NCBI GenBank assembly: GCA_019689555.1
Contig: JADGHE010000036.1
Location: forward strand, 1-35,230
Source of the DNA: Variibacter sp.
GTDB taxonomy: Bacteria > Pseudomonadota > Alphaproteobacteria > Rhizobiales > Xanthobacteraceae
DNA length: 35,230 nucleotides
Reading direction: 5' to 3'
Part shown: piece by piece, positions 1 through 8,107 of the stretch
Position numbering within the stretch: the first letter of the stretch is position 1
Layout: each line of letters begins with the position of its first letter
Translations under genes and position numbers: made by a program
The notes under the pieces: generated by a model
What the model was told of the DNA's origin: nothing
Seen by the model: only the letters and a program-made list of their open reading frames with translations
Databases searched by the model: none

Positions 1-28
1 GAAGCCGGTCTGACGAAGCCGGTCTGAC
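1..28. repeat. Perfect tandem duplication of a 14-bp unit
   Basis: The 14-base unit GAAGCCGGTCTGAC occurs twice head to tail, at 1-14 and 15-28, with no mismatch. It starts at the first base of the window, so further copies may lie to the left. It is beyond the end of the AsmA-like gene, in a non-coding tail. No function is inferred. Confidence 0.85.
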
Positions 29-38
29 GGTTCGCAGG

Positions 39-64
39 GCGGCGCATCCGCGCGGACGCGCCGC
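39..64 (-). terminator. Hairpin after the AsmA-like gene, probable terminator
   Basis: GCGGCGC at 39-45 pairs with GCGCCGC at 58-64, and the loop itself holds the self-complementary TCCGCGCGGA (47-56). This gives a nearly continuous stem beginning about 12 bases past the stop of the minus-strand gene. There is no T tract, so calling it a terminator is inference from position and stem strength. Confidence 0.4.
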
Positions 65-75
65 AGCGCGCCGGC

Positions 76-3000
76 TTACCGCGTCGGCTCGCCGAAGCGG
101 CCTGCGCCGTCGTCGGCGCCGCGGAACTCGAACAGCTTGCGCAGAAAGCCGGGCGCGACCGCCGACATCGGATTGACCTGCAGGACCGGGGCCCGCGGCG
201 AACCCACCACCTGGTAGGTGATACCCAACAGGCCTTCGTTGGCGCCGCCGCCGAGAAACAGTCCGACGATCGGGAGGCGGCTGAACATGTTGTTGAGGCC
301 GTAAGCCGGAACGAACGTGCCGCGCAGCCGCACCTCGTCGCGGAGGTAATCGAGCGTGCCGTCGACCGTCGCGCCGATCGACGGCCCCCAGACGACGCCG
401 TCGCGAATGGCGAAACGTCCGGGCGAGCGCGTGAACTCGACCCGCATGCGCGAGAAGGCGACCCCGCCATTGGAGCCTGCCCTCCCCGCCACCCGGTCGT
501 CGCCGGACGCGCCGGAGGCCACGCGTTCGAGCGCCGGCTCGCCGCGTACGACGAAGTCGCGCAGGTTGAGCAGCCCGTCCTGCGGCGCGTTGTCGGCCGT
601 GGGCGGCTCCATCGCGACCGACATCGCCCCGCCGAAGATGCGCGGATAGATGTCGGCGAGCCGGAACAGCGCGCCGGCGTCGGTCGTCTCGATGTAGATG
701 ACCTGGCGGCCGTTGCCGCGGCTGCGCATCTCTCCGGAGAGCCGCGCGTTCGCCCCGATTCCAGCCGCGAGGCTGAAGCTGCGGATCTGCCCGCCGCGCC
801 GCGACAGGCGCAGCTCCACGCCGCGCAGGGCCTCGCCATGATAGCCGGTGATCGCCCCGAGCTTGATGTCCAGGTCCACATCCGGCGCGCGGTGGGTGCG
901 CCCTTCGGGTTTGTGCCCCATGATGCCGGACTTGATCAGGCCCCGCCCATCGAAGAGATCGCCGCGCAGAACCACCTTGAGCGCGCCGTCGCTCGTGCGA
1001 TCCGCCTTCAGGGATGCCTTGTCGCCGTCGGAGACGACGAAGGTCGGCAGATTGGCGTGCAGAATCTCGCCGCCCGCCCCGAGTTCGACCGCGCCCTTCA
1101 CGTTGACGCCGGCTCCGTCGAGCGCGAACTCCTCGAGCCGCATGGATTGGCCGCGGTCGACGAGCACGAACGTCATGCGCGCCGGGCGGCCGGGCGACTT
1201 GTTCCACCCCGGCAGCAGCTCCGTGACCTTGGCCTGCGTCAGATCGGCCTCGACGGCGAGCCGCCCTTCGCGATCGCCAAGCCTGATGCGGCCGTTCAGC
1301 TTGACCGGCACCGGGCCCGACAACTTGTCATCGAAGTCGAGGCCGAGCCGCGCCCGCGCTTCGTCGTCGAGCATCGCCTGCGCGCGCAGCTCCGCCTCGG
1401 ACTCGCCGCGCACGAGCCGGTAGTCGACCGCCGCCGGCGTGCCGGCGATCTTCATGTCGCCCTTGATTTGCAGCCCGTTATGGGTGGCGCTGACATGCAG
1501 GCTTGCGGCTTCCGCCTTCTGCCCGCGCACCAAACGGTCGGCCGAAAAGCCCGACAGGTCCGCTTCGACCGAATAGGTGACCGATTGCCGCGGGAGCTCC
1601 TTCTTGAGCGGCAGCGTGATGATCATCTGGGCCGTCACCGCGCCGCGGCTCGTCGCGGGGTCCAGGGACAGGACGGCGGCGGCCTTTATCGGCTCCATCG
1701 CCAGCAGCTCGGCCGCGCCGTCGACCGGGCCGTCCATTGCCAGCTCGGCGCGACCGATCGGCGGGTCGGCCGCGATGTCGTTCACCTTGAACGTGCCGGC
1801 GCTGACGTTGAGCCTGCGGCCGGAGGGGAGGTCGATGTGCGAGGGGCCGAACGTCACGGTCGCCGAACGGTCGACGACGCGCGTGAGAATTTCCGCGTCC
1901 TTGACGGCGGGCAGCCCGTCGACGGGCCGGACGGCGGCGCCGCGCAGCATCACTTCGATGGACAGTCCGTCCTGCGGCAGCGACGGCCCGTTGGGCAGCA
2001 GGGCCGGCAGCGGCGCATTGACGGCGATCTCCACCCGCTCGACGATGCCGGACAGGAGATGCTGATCGACCCAGCTCCGCAGGCCCGGCGCCACGATCGC
2101 CGGCCACAGCCGCTTGAACGCCGACACCGGCATGCGCGTGCCGGCGAGACCAAGGGCCACCCGCGCGCCGGAGTCCGACCAGTCGATCGTACCCGACAGC
2201 GCGACGCCGCCCGAAGGTCCGCGCAGGTCCGCCTGCTCGATCGCGATCCGCCGCTTGGCGGCGTCGTAGGCCGCACGCAGGGCGATCCGATCGAGGACCA
2301 GCGGCGCCTCCTGCGCGCGGCCTGCGGCGAGCGCCACCGTGCCGTTCGACACCGCAAACGACCAGCGGCCCGCGGCGTCCTGCGGCGGCTCGATGCTGGC
2401 CATCAGAGCGATGCGGTTGGTTCCGGCATGGATCTCGAACGGCGCGTTGAGCACGCGGTTCGCCGCGTCCCAGCGCAGCTCCGCCTGCGCCTCGTCGATG
2501 AGGATCCGCGCCTCCCGATCCGCGACGTCGCCGAGATAGCCCGCGCCGGCGATGATGCGCCCATGCATCCCCTGCAGCGTGCCGTCCCCCGCGACGTCCG
2601 CGCGAATGACGGCCGAAAGCGGCACGTCCGCCTGAAAGGCGCCCCCGTCGAGACGCAGGGCGAGCAGAACATCCTTCGGAGAGACGTCGCGAATGACGGC
2701 CTCCACGGTGCGGCCGCCGTCGTCCCGGGACGTCACCGTGGCGTTGAGCGACCACGGCCCGTCGGTCCCCATCGAGGAGACGGCGAAGGCAACGCCGCCG
2801 CGGTCCAGCCGCGTGAGACTGAGATTGATGTTGCCGAAACTGAGCTGCCGACCGGTGCGGCGGTCATCGACCGTAATGGCGCCGTTCTTGAGCCCGATCT
2901 CCATCAGGTCGCGCCCGTCGAGCCCGACGCGGTCGAGGCTTTGCAGCCAGCCGATGAAGGTCGCGAACAGGTTCGGGCTGGGTGAAGAGACCCCCTGTGC

Positions 3001-3624
3001 CGTCTCTGCGCCGGACGGAGAACCGCCGGACGCGGGCGGCTCGGCGGTCGCCGCCGCCGTTCCGCCGTGCAAGGCGGCGTCCCCCGCCGACCCGGCGAAC
3101 ACGGTGAGCCGCCCGTCGCGCTCGATCCGCACCGCCATCTGCGCGCCGATGAGGCTCAGCCGCTCGGCGCGCAAATGGCCCGTCAGCACGCTCGATCCCG
3201 CGATCCCGACTTCCGCCCTGGGCGCGCTCGCCACGACCGCTCCGGCGGAGTCGCGCAGCACGATATCGCGCAGCCGCAGCGCGGTCCGCCCGTCCTCGTC
3301 GCGCTCGAGCACGGTGCCGCCCACTTCGATTCTGTAAGTGCCGCCGAAGCGCTCCTCGAGCGCCGCAATCATCCACGGGGTGACCAGGTCCATCGACAGG
3401 GGGCCGCTCGCGAGCCGCCACCAGACGGCGCCGCCGGCAGCCGAGAGAGCCGCCAGAACGACGGCCACGACGAGAGCGATCTTCCGTCCGCGCCGGACGA
3501 CGGCCGGCGGCAGGCGCAGCCGCCTCAACGCGGGCGCACGCGCAGCAAGCGCCCGCAGATGCAGGCACCGCAGGCCCGCACCGCGCAGCGCGGAAAGAAC
3601 CGTGCTGGAACTCGACTCTGTCAT
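76..3624 (-). CDS. AsmA-like / DUF3971 envelope protein (YhdP-type)
   Basis: A very large protein of about 1182 residues. A basic N-terminus is followed by one membrane helix (about residues 47-70, ALVVAVVLAALSAAGG), then a long, mostly beta-type region, consistent with an inner-membrane-anchored protein extending into the periplasm. The C-terminal segment containing LGITYQVVGSPRAPVLQVNP is typical of the AsmA_2/DUF3971 group. Members of this group (YhdP, TamB, AsmA) are implicated in moving phospholipid to the outer membrane or in outer-membrane homeostasis; that role is family knowledge, not visible here. An in-frame GTG lies upstream at 3681, but the ATG at 3624 is preferred because a purine-rich GAGAGG lies close before it and the GTG has none. 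It is divergent from bcp. Several long open frames on the other strand are composition shadows. Confidence 0.85.
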   Translation of the reverse strand: MTESSSSTVLSALRGAGLRCLHLRALAARAPALRRLRLPPAVVRRGRKIALVVAVVLAALSAAGGAVWWRLASGPLSMDLVTPWMIAALEERFGGTYRIEVGGTVLERDEDGRTALRLRDIVLRDSAGAVVASAPRAEVGIAGSSVLTGHLRAERLSLIGAQMAVRIERDGRLTVFAGSAGDAALHGGTAAATAEPPASGGSPSGAETAQGVSSPSPNLFATFIGWLQSLDRVGLDGRDLMEIGLKNGAITVDDRRTGRQLSFGNINLSLTRLDRGGVAFAVSSMGTDGPWSLNATVTSRDDGGRTVEAVIRDVSPKDVLLALRLDGGAFQADVPLSAVIRADVAGDGTLQGMHGRIIAGAGYLGDVADREARILIDEAQAELRWDAANRVLNAPFEIHAGTNRIALMASIEPPQDAAGRWSFAVSNGTVALAAGRAQEAPLVLDRIALRAAYDAAKRRIAIEQADLRGPSGGVALSGTIDWSDSGARVALGLAGTRMPVSAFKRLWPAIVAPGLRSWVDQHLLSGIVERVEIAVNAPLPALLPNGPSLPQDGLSIEVMLRGAAVRPVDGLPAVKDAEILTRVVDRSATVTFGPSHIDLPSGRRLNVSAGTFKVNDIAADPPIGRAELAMDGPVDGAAELLAMEPIKAAAVLSLDPATSRGAVTAQMIITLPLKKELPRQSVTYSVEADLSGFSADRLVRGQKAEAASLHVSATHNGLQIKGDMKIAGTPAAVDYRLVRGESEAELRAQAMLDDEARARLGLDFDDKLSGPVPVKLNGRIRLGDREGRLAVEADLTQAKVTELLPGWNKSPGRPARMTFVLVDRGQSMRLEEFALDGAGVNVKGAVELGAGGEILHANLPTFVVSDGDKASLKADRTSDGALKVVLRGDLFDGRGLIKSGIMGHKPEGRTHRAPDVDLDIKLGAITGYHGEALRGVELRLSRRGGQIRSFSLAAGIGANARLSGEMRSRGNGRQVIYIETTDAGALFRLADIYPRIFGGAMSVAMEPPTADNAPQDGLLNLRDFVVRGEPALERVASGASGDDRVAGRAGSNGGVAFSRMRVEFTRSPGRFAIRDGVVWGPSIGATVDGTLDYLRDEVRLRGTFVPAYGLNNMFSRLPIVGLFLGGGANEGLLGITYQVVGSPRAPVLQVNPMSAVAPGFLRKLFEFRGADDGAGRFGEPTR

Positions 3625-3753
3625 GCCCTCTCGGGCTGTCCCCTGGCCCGTGCTCCGCCCGCTTTCGCCGCAGCGGTCCACACCGAGCGAATGTAGTATT
3701 GATTCAATGTCGCCCGCTACCGGCCGCGGATCCCTCTCACCAAACCGTTAAGA

Positions 3754-3792
3754 CTCCGACCCTCAGATTCGAAGTCGGATGCTCTGCCCAAC
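3754..3792 (-). pseudogene. tRNA-Arg(UCG)-like fragment (tRNA relic)
   Basis: Read on the minus strand, 39 bases resemble the middle of a tRNA. They comprise a D-loop and 3' D-stem (GTTGGGCAGAGCA), a 5-bp anticodon stem with one mismatch, a seven-base loop CTTCGAA with anticodon TCG (3770-3772), and GGGTCGGAG like a variable region plus the 5' T-stem. The 5' D-stem (GCTC) and the GTTCGAA T-loop are missing and no CCA follows. GCCGCGG and CCGCGGC flank it 77 bases apart (3723-3799) and could pair like an acceptor stem, but the arm lengths inside are wrong. It is therefore best read as a decayed or partial tRNA gene, not a functional one. Confidence 0.45.
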
Positions 3793-3839
3793 CCGCGGCA
3801 ATCCAGTAAGGCCCATGGAAAGCGTCGAAAGGAAGGCAT

Positions 3840-4322
3840 ATGCGCCCTGAATTGGCCGTCGGTGACCCCGCCCCGCCCTTTGCCCTGCCGCGCGACGGCG
3901 GCGGCACCGTCACCCTCGGGGATTTCGCGGGACGCACGCTCGTCCTCTACTTCTATCCCAAGGCGGATACCCCCGGCTGTACGCGCGAGGCGCAGGCGTT
4001 CTCCGCGCTTCGGGAGGAGTTCGAGAAGGCCGGCGCCTCGGTGCTCGGAGTCTCGGCCGATCCGGTGCGCGCGCAGGACAGGTTCAAGAAGACACACGGT
4101 CTCTCGATCGTCCTCGCCTCGGACGAGACCCGCGCCATGCTCGCCGCCTATGGCGTCTGGGTCGAGAAATCGATGTACGGCCGCAAGTATATGGGCATCG
4201 AGCGCGCGACCTTTTTGATCGGCCCCGACGGCCGCATCGCCCGCATCTGGCGCAACGTGAAGGTGAACGGCCACGCCGAAGCCGTGCTCAAAGCCGCCCG
4301 CGCGCTCAACCAGGCCGGCTGA
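3840..4322 (+). CDS. bcp: Thioredoxin-dependent peroxiredoxin, Bcp/PrxQ type, single-cysteine
   Basis: A 160-residue peroxiredoxin of the AhpC/TSA superfamily that reduces hydrogen peroxide and organic hydroperoxides in the cytoplasm. The active-site stretch YPKADTPGCTREA places the peroxidatic cysteine at C47 with the conserved Pro and Thr before it. Many Bcp proteins have a second, resolving cysteine five residues later. Here that position is not cysteine and C47 is the only cysteine in the protein, so it should behave as a 1-Cys enzyme reduced by an outside thiol (inference). The start at 3840 is supported by GAAAGGAAGG just upstream. It is followed, after a 138-bp gap, by the M23 peptidase gene on the same strand. 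Confidence 0.93.
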   Translation: MRPELAVGDPAPPFALPRDGGGTVTLGDFAGRTLVLYFYPKADTPGCTREAQAFSALREEFEKAGASVLGVSADPVRAQDRFKKTHGLSIVLASDETRAMLAAYGVWVEKSMYGRKYMGIERATFLIGPDGRIARIWRNVKVNGHAEAVLKAARALNQAG

Positions 4323-4460
4323 AATGGCGGGACGACGGCTCCGCGCGGGCAGCTTTGCATACAGCAAAAATCCAAAGCATTTGGCGAAAAATTAACCATG
4401 GACCGCTGAAATCGGGACGTATCGCGTCTCCGCCCTGTGGTTCGGGCGGCGGGAGAGTCG

Positions 4461-5813
4461 ATGTCGTACCGATCCAGCAGGCATACGCGACACGTGGAGG
4501 AGTGCGCTTACGCGTCGGGCCATCACGTCCGTCGCGCGCCTGCGCCCGCAACGCGCCGGGATTACACCCTCAACCACGCGGGCCGTCAGTTTCGGCTCGG
4601 GCCCGTCACCTTCTGGCTTTCCGTTTCGGCCCTCGTCGTCATGGCGCTGTGGTCGGCGGCAACCGCGACCTACTTCGCCTTCCGCGACGACGTGCTCACG
4701 CGCCTCATCGCCCGTCAGGCGGACATGCAGTACGCCTATGAAGACCGGATCGGCGAGTTGCGCGCTCAGATCGACCGCCTCACCAGCCGGCAACTGCTCG
4801 ACCAGGAACAGGTGGAACAGCGGATCGAGCAGCTCGCCCGCCGGCAGAAGGCGCTCGAGGCCCGCACGACGGCGCTCTCCGGTCTGCCCGAAGATGTCGT
4901 AACCGGATCGATCCGCAGCCATCCGCGTCCGCTGCAGCGCAAGGATGCCGGTGCAGGTGCAGGCGCAGGCGCGAACCCGAAGCCGTCGCCGATCAACGAT
5001 ACGGTGATCCTCGCGCCGCCCCCGGAGCGGCACGCGACCCTCGAATCGCGCGTGATGACGCCGCGCAGCCGCACCGCTTCCGGGCAGAAGTCCACGAGCG
5101 TGATGGCCGTGCTCGATCGCCTGGAGGAATCCCTCGATCGCGTCGAGGCGCAGCAGAGCGCCGCGCTCTTGGCGATCGAGGACGGGTACGAGGCCAAGGC
5201 GCGGCGCATGCGCAGCGTGCTCGCGGATCTCGGCGTCAATCTCGGGAAGGTCGCGGGCGCAAGCGCGCCCGGCGGCGTCGGCGGCCCGTTCGTGCCGCCG
5301 AGCATGAAGCCCGACGCGGGCGCTTTCGAGCGGCAGATGCGGAGAGTGCAGATCGCCCGCGCCAATGTGGAGCGCTTGAGCCGCGTCCTGCAGACGGTGC
5401 CGGTGCGCAAGCCGCTGGCGGGCGAAATCGACACGACTTCAGGCTTCGGCATCCGCCTCGACCCGTTCCTGCGGGCGCCAGCGATGCATACGGGCCTCGA
5501 CTTCCGCGGCGCCATCGGCGAGCCGGTGCGCGCAACGGCCGCCGGAACGGTCTCTTCGGCCGGCTGGAACGGCGGCTACGGACGCATGGTCGAGATCGAC
5601 CACAGCAACGGGTTCTCGACGCGCTATGGCCACCTCTCCGAAATCCTCGTGAGGGAGGGCCAGTCGATCAAGCCGGGACAGGTGATCGGCCGGGTCGGTT
5701 CGACGGGTCGCTCTACTGGACCGCACCTGCACTATGAAACCCGCGTCGAGGGTGAAGCGGTCGACCCGCAGAAGTTTCTGCGCGCAGGGCTTCGCCTGGG
5801 CGAGAAGCTCTGA
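4461..5813 (+). CDS. Membrane-anchored M23 (LytM-type) metallopeptidase
   Basis: A protein of 450 residues. A basic cytoplasmic N-terminus is followed by one transmembrane segment (about residues 49-73), a coiled coil rich in Gln, Glu and Arg (about 75-135), a low-complexity linker including a GAGAGAGA run, a second helical stretch, and a C-terminal LytM domain. The domain carries the zinc motifs HTGLDF (HxxxD) and HLHYE, plus GYGRMVEIDH and YGHLS, as in active M23 endopeptidases that cut peptidoglycan cross-links. The intact motifs argue for an active enzyme rather than a degenerate activator. An upstream ATG at 4437 is in frame, but the ATG at 4461 follows GGGAGAG at 4451-4457. The coiled coil plus LytM layout resembles EnvC-like factors; this is inference. 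Confidence 0.9.
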   Translation: MSYRSSRHTRHVEECAYASGHHVRRAPAPATRRDYTLNHAGRQFRLGPVTFWLSVSALVVMALWSAATATYFAFRDDVLTRLIARQADMQYAYEDRIGELRAQIDRLTSRQLLDQEQVEQRIEQLARRQKALEARTTALSGLPEDVVTGSIRSHPRPLQRKDAGAGAGAGANPKPSPINDTVILAPPPERHATLESRVMTPRSRTASGQKSTSVMAVLDRLEESLDRVEAQQSAALLAIEDGYEAKARRMRSVLADLGVNLGKVAGASAPGGVGGPFVPPSMKPDAGAFERQMRRVQIARANVERLSRVLQTVPVRKPLAGEIDTTSGFGIRLDPFLRAPAMHTGLDFRGAIGEPVRATAAGTVSSAGWNGGYGRMVEIDHSNGFSTRYGHLSEILVREGQSIKPGQVIGRVGSTGRSTGPHLHYETRVEGEAVDPQKFLRAGLRLGEKL

Positions 5814-6135
5814 CCGCCGCTCACGGCAGCGCGTCGCCTGGCTGGCGGCGATCCGCCCTTCGCCCCCGCGCTTCACGCAAACGATCATCCCGCGATAGGC
5901 GCAAGGCCGGCGCTCCGCCCTGCACAGGACCCGACTCCTGACTGTGACGATGATCGTGCGATCGCCGAACACGCGATGGCCGCGGCCCCGCCGGGCGACA
6001 TGCTAACGCGCCGACGACGCTCCGCCGCGAGCGCCGCGCGAGGCGGACGGCGCCGCGACGTTCAAACGCCGTCGAACCGACCGAGAGCGGCCGCAACGCC
6101 CTTGACTCCGGCACGCCCCGTTATCACGATCATGT

Positions 6136-6153
6136 ATGCTCTCATGAGAGCAT
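6136..6153. promoter_or_regulatory. 18-bp perfect palindrome, operator-like
   Basis: ATGCTCTCATGAGAGCAT is a perfect inverted repeat with no spacer. It lies about 30 bp after a TTGACT hexamer and 47 bp before a ribosome-site-equipped mini frame. Such a symmetric A/T-containing site in GC-rich DNA looks like a dimeric regulator operator. No regulator gene is adjacent, so the role is unproven. Confidence 0.4.
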
Positions 6154-6200
6154 CGCGCGCGACCGCGGCGTGCGCGAAACACCAGATCGCGGAGGTGACC

Positions 6201-6239
6201 ATGACGCCACCGACGCAGAAGGCCGCGACGACCGCTTGA
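6201..6239 (+). CDS. Possible 12-residue leader-like ORF
   Basis: ATG at 6201 follows a near-ideal Shine-Dalgarno GGAGGTGA (6191-6198, with five bases between GGAGG and ATG), and the frame ends with TGA after MTPPTQKAATTA. The peptide is very short, no gene follows it on the same strand (prfB is convergent), and its composition is ordinary. It is recorded because the ribosome site is stronger than those of many real genes here. It could equally be chance. Confidence 0.2.
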   Translation: MTPPTQKAATTA

Positions 6240-6419
6240 CGCAAGCGTTCGGGCGTCAGCGTAGCGGCACGGACACGAACGGCGACGCCGGGAGCGGCCC
6301 CTGGGGCCCCATCAGTGAGGCATCGCCCCGCTTGGCGCTCCCGGCGCGCGAACGCGTGCGGGCCGAAGCTGCCTTACAAGCCCCACCAGCTCACGCTTCC
6401 AGTTATTGAGCAGTCCCGA

Positions 6420-7551
6420 CTATTCGACGTCCTCGACTTCGGCCGGCTGCTTGCCGAACGCTTTCTGCGCGAGCGCCGCTTCCATGAACTGGTCGAGATC
6501 GCCGTCGAGCACGGCCGCGGTGTTGGACGTGGACACGCCCGTGCGCAAATCCTTCACCATCTGGTAGGGCTGCAGGACATAAGAACGGATCTGGTGGCCC
6601 CAGCCGATGTCGGTTTTCGCCGCGTGCTCCGCGGCCGCGGCTTCCTCGCGCCGCTTCAACTCGGCCTCGTAGAGGCGCGCACGCAGCATCGCCCAAGCCT
6701 TCGCCCGGTTCTTGTGCTGCGAGCGCTCGCTCTGGCACACGACGACGATGCCGGTCGGAATGTGGGTCAGCCGGACGGCCGACTCGGTCTTGTTGACGTG
6801 CTGACCTCCCGCGCCGCCGGAGCGCATCGTATCGACGCGAACGTCGGACTCCTTGATCTCGATGTTGATGCGATCGTCCACCACCGGATAGACGTCGACG
6901 CTCGCGAACGAGGTGTGGCGGCGTGCGTTGGCGTCGAACGGTGAAATGCGCACCAGGCGATGCACGCCGCGCTCGGTCTTGAGCCAGCCGTAGGCGTTGC
7001 GGCCCTTGATCTGGACGGTGGCCGACTTGATGCCGGCCTCCTCCCCCTCCGTCTCTTCGAGATACTCGACCTTGTAGCCGTGCTGCTCGGCCCAGCGCGT
7101 ATACATGCGCATGAGCATCGCGGCCCAGTCCTGGCTTTCGGTTCCGCCGGCGCCGGCATGCACTTCAAGAAATGCGTCGTTGGCGTCGGCCTCGCCGGAG
7201 AGCAGCGCTTCGATCTCCCGCCGCGCGACCTCCGCCCGCAGCGCCTTGATCGCGGCCTCCGCCTCGGCGACGACGTTTGCATCGCCTTCCGCCTCGCCGA
7301 GTTCAAGAAGGGTGAGCTGGTCTTCGAGCTCCCGCTCGATGCGGTCGATCGCGCCGAGCTGATCCTCCAGCGCGGTGCGCTCCTGCATCACGCGCTGGGC
7401 ACGCTCCGGATCGTCCCAAAGGTTGGGGTCTTCGGCCTGGTGGTTCAACTCCGCCAGGCGGGCGCGCGCCTTGTCGAAGTCAAAGATGCCTCCTCAGCAG
7501 CCCGACAGACTGCTTGATCGCATCCATATCCTGCTGAACTTCCGCGCGCAT
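6420..7551 (-). CDS. prfB: Peptide chain release factor 2, made by programmed +1 frameshift
   Basis: RF2 recognises UGA and UAA stop codons on the ribosome. The main frame holds the peptidyl-tRNA hydrolysis motif GGQ inside [15 protein letters not shown], and the N-terminal half ends in a GTESQDWA-type stretch. The gene starts at ATG 7551 (GAAGGG upstream) and runs 23 codons in one frame to an in-frame TGA at 7480-7482. The body continues in the +1 frame from GAC at 7481-7479, so base 7482 is skipped. The product is 376 residues, normal for RF2. Without the shift, the only start for the body would be a TTG near 7448, which would lose the N-terminal helix. It follows the lipoprotein gene on the same strand. 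Confidence 0.96.
7479..7494 (-). promoter_or_regulatory. prfB: prfB autoregulatory +1 frameshift site
   Basis: On the minus strand the sequence reads AGGAGG (7489-7494), CAT, CTT (7483-7485), TGA (7480-7482), C (7479). This matches the known RF2 shift signal: an internal Shine-Dalgarno three bases before the CUU slip codon, then UGA followed by C, the weakest termination context. When RF2 is scarce the ribosome pauses at UGA and slips to the +1 frame, so RF2 controls its own synthesis. The elements are seen directly; the mechanism is established for prfB. Confidence 0.95.
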
Positions 7552-7704
7552 GGCACCCTTCAAACCTGGACGGACGCGATTCGCCCGCGTCCGAACCCGG
7601 AGAGCATGTAGTCGGAGGAAGCGGCCGATGCAACTCGAAGGGCGCTGCGACCGCACGGTCTTCGGTCGACCGGCCCTCGAAAACTCGGCCGCCGCCCGCC
7701 CGCC

Positions 7705-7995
7705 TCAGTAGGCGCGCTCGAGCACCACCCGATAGGGATCGAACCCGCGCGGCCAATAGCAGGCGAAGCCGATATAGTCGCCGTAGCGGCGGTGGACGCT
7801 CGTGATCTTGTGCAGCTTGCCGTAACGCGCGCAGTGCTCGCCCGCGATGGCGTGACGGAACTCCTGCGTCTCGGGCGACCAAGCGACGATGCCGCCGGTA
7901 TCGTTGCCCTCGAACGGCGCCACCACGCTGGCGCAGGCGCCGAGCATCAGCGCCGTACCGAGAAGGGTCACCTGAAGAAGGAGCTTGGTGCGCAT
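7705..7995 (-). CDS. Small putative lipoprotein of unknown function
   Basis: A protein of 96 residues. From the ATG at 7995 it begins MRTKLLLQVTLLGTALMLGAC, a lipoprotein signal peptide with a lipobox LGAC that would place a lipidated cysteine at the mature N-terminus. The rest includes ARYGKLHKITSVHRRYGDY and FACYWPRGFDPYRVVLE, with two further cysteines; I recognise no named domain. A longer frame starts at 8031, but that version would bury the signal peptide. It lies between mrcA and prfB on the same strand, with about 125 bp to mrcA and 150 bp to prfB. The envelope location is inferred from the lipobox. Confidence 0.75.
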   Translation of the reverse strand: MRTKLLLQVTLLGTALMLGACASVVAPFEGNDTGGIVAWSPETQEFRHAIAGEHCARYGKLHKITSVHRRYGDYIGFACYWPRGFDPYRVVLERAY

Positions 7996-8107
7996 GGGGA
8001 CCTGCCTGCCGGCGCTGAATCGCGCCCGCAAGGTTAGAGCCCGTCCGGCGGAAAGGAAAGCCTCAAAGGTCCTGGACGTCGTGTCGATCCCGCGCGAGGC
8101 GCGGCAA

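Larger units (their letters stand above)
5814..6419. other. Gene-poor 606-bp spacer between convergent M23 and prfB genes
   Basis: No convincing gene is seen. The stretch holds an 18-bp perfect palindrome (6136-6153), a TTGACT hexamer at 6102-6107, and a very short reading frame with a strong ribosome site (GGAGGTGA at 6191-6198, ATG at 6201, stop at 6237-6239, 12 residues). On the minus strand a TTG-started frame (6062-6244) would encode a 60-residue peptide with a hydrophobic start, but it lacks a ribosome site. Confidence 0.6.

Noticed and set aside
4381-4396. A second CtrA-like site (TTGG-N7-TTAA) before the M23 gene
   Set aside because: One half differs at two of four bases, too weak to call in an A-rich patch.
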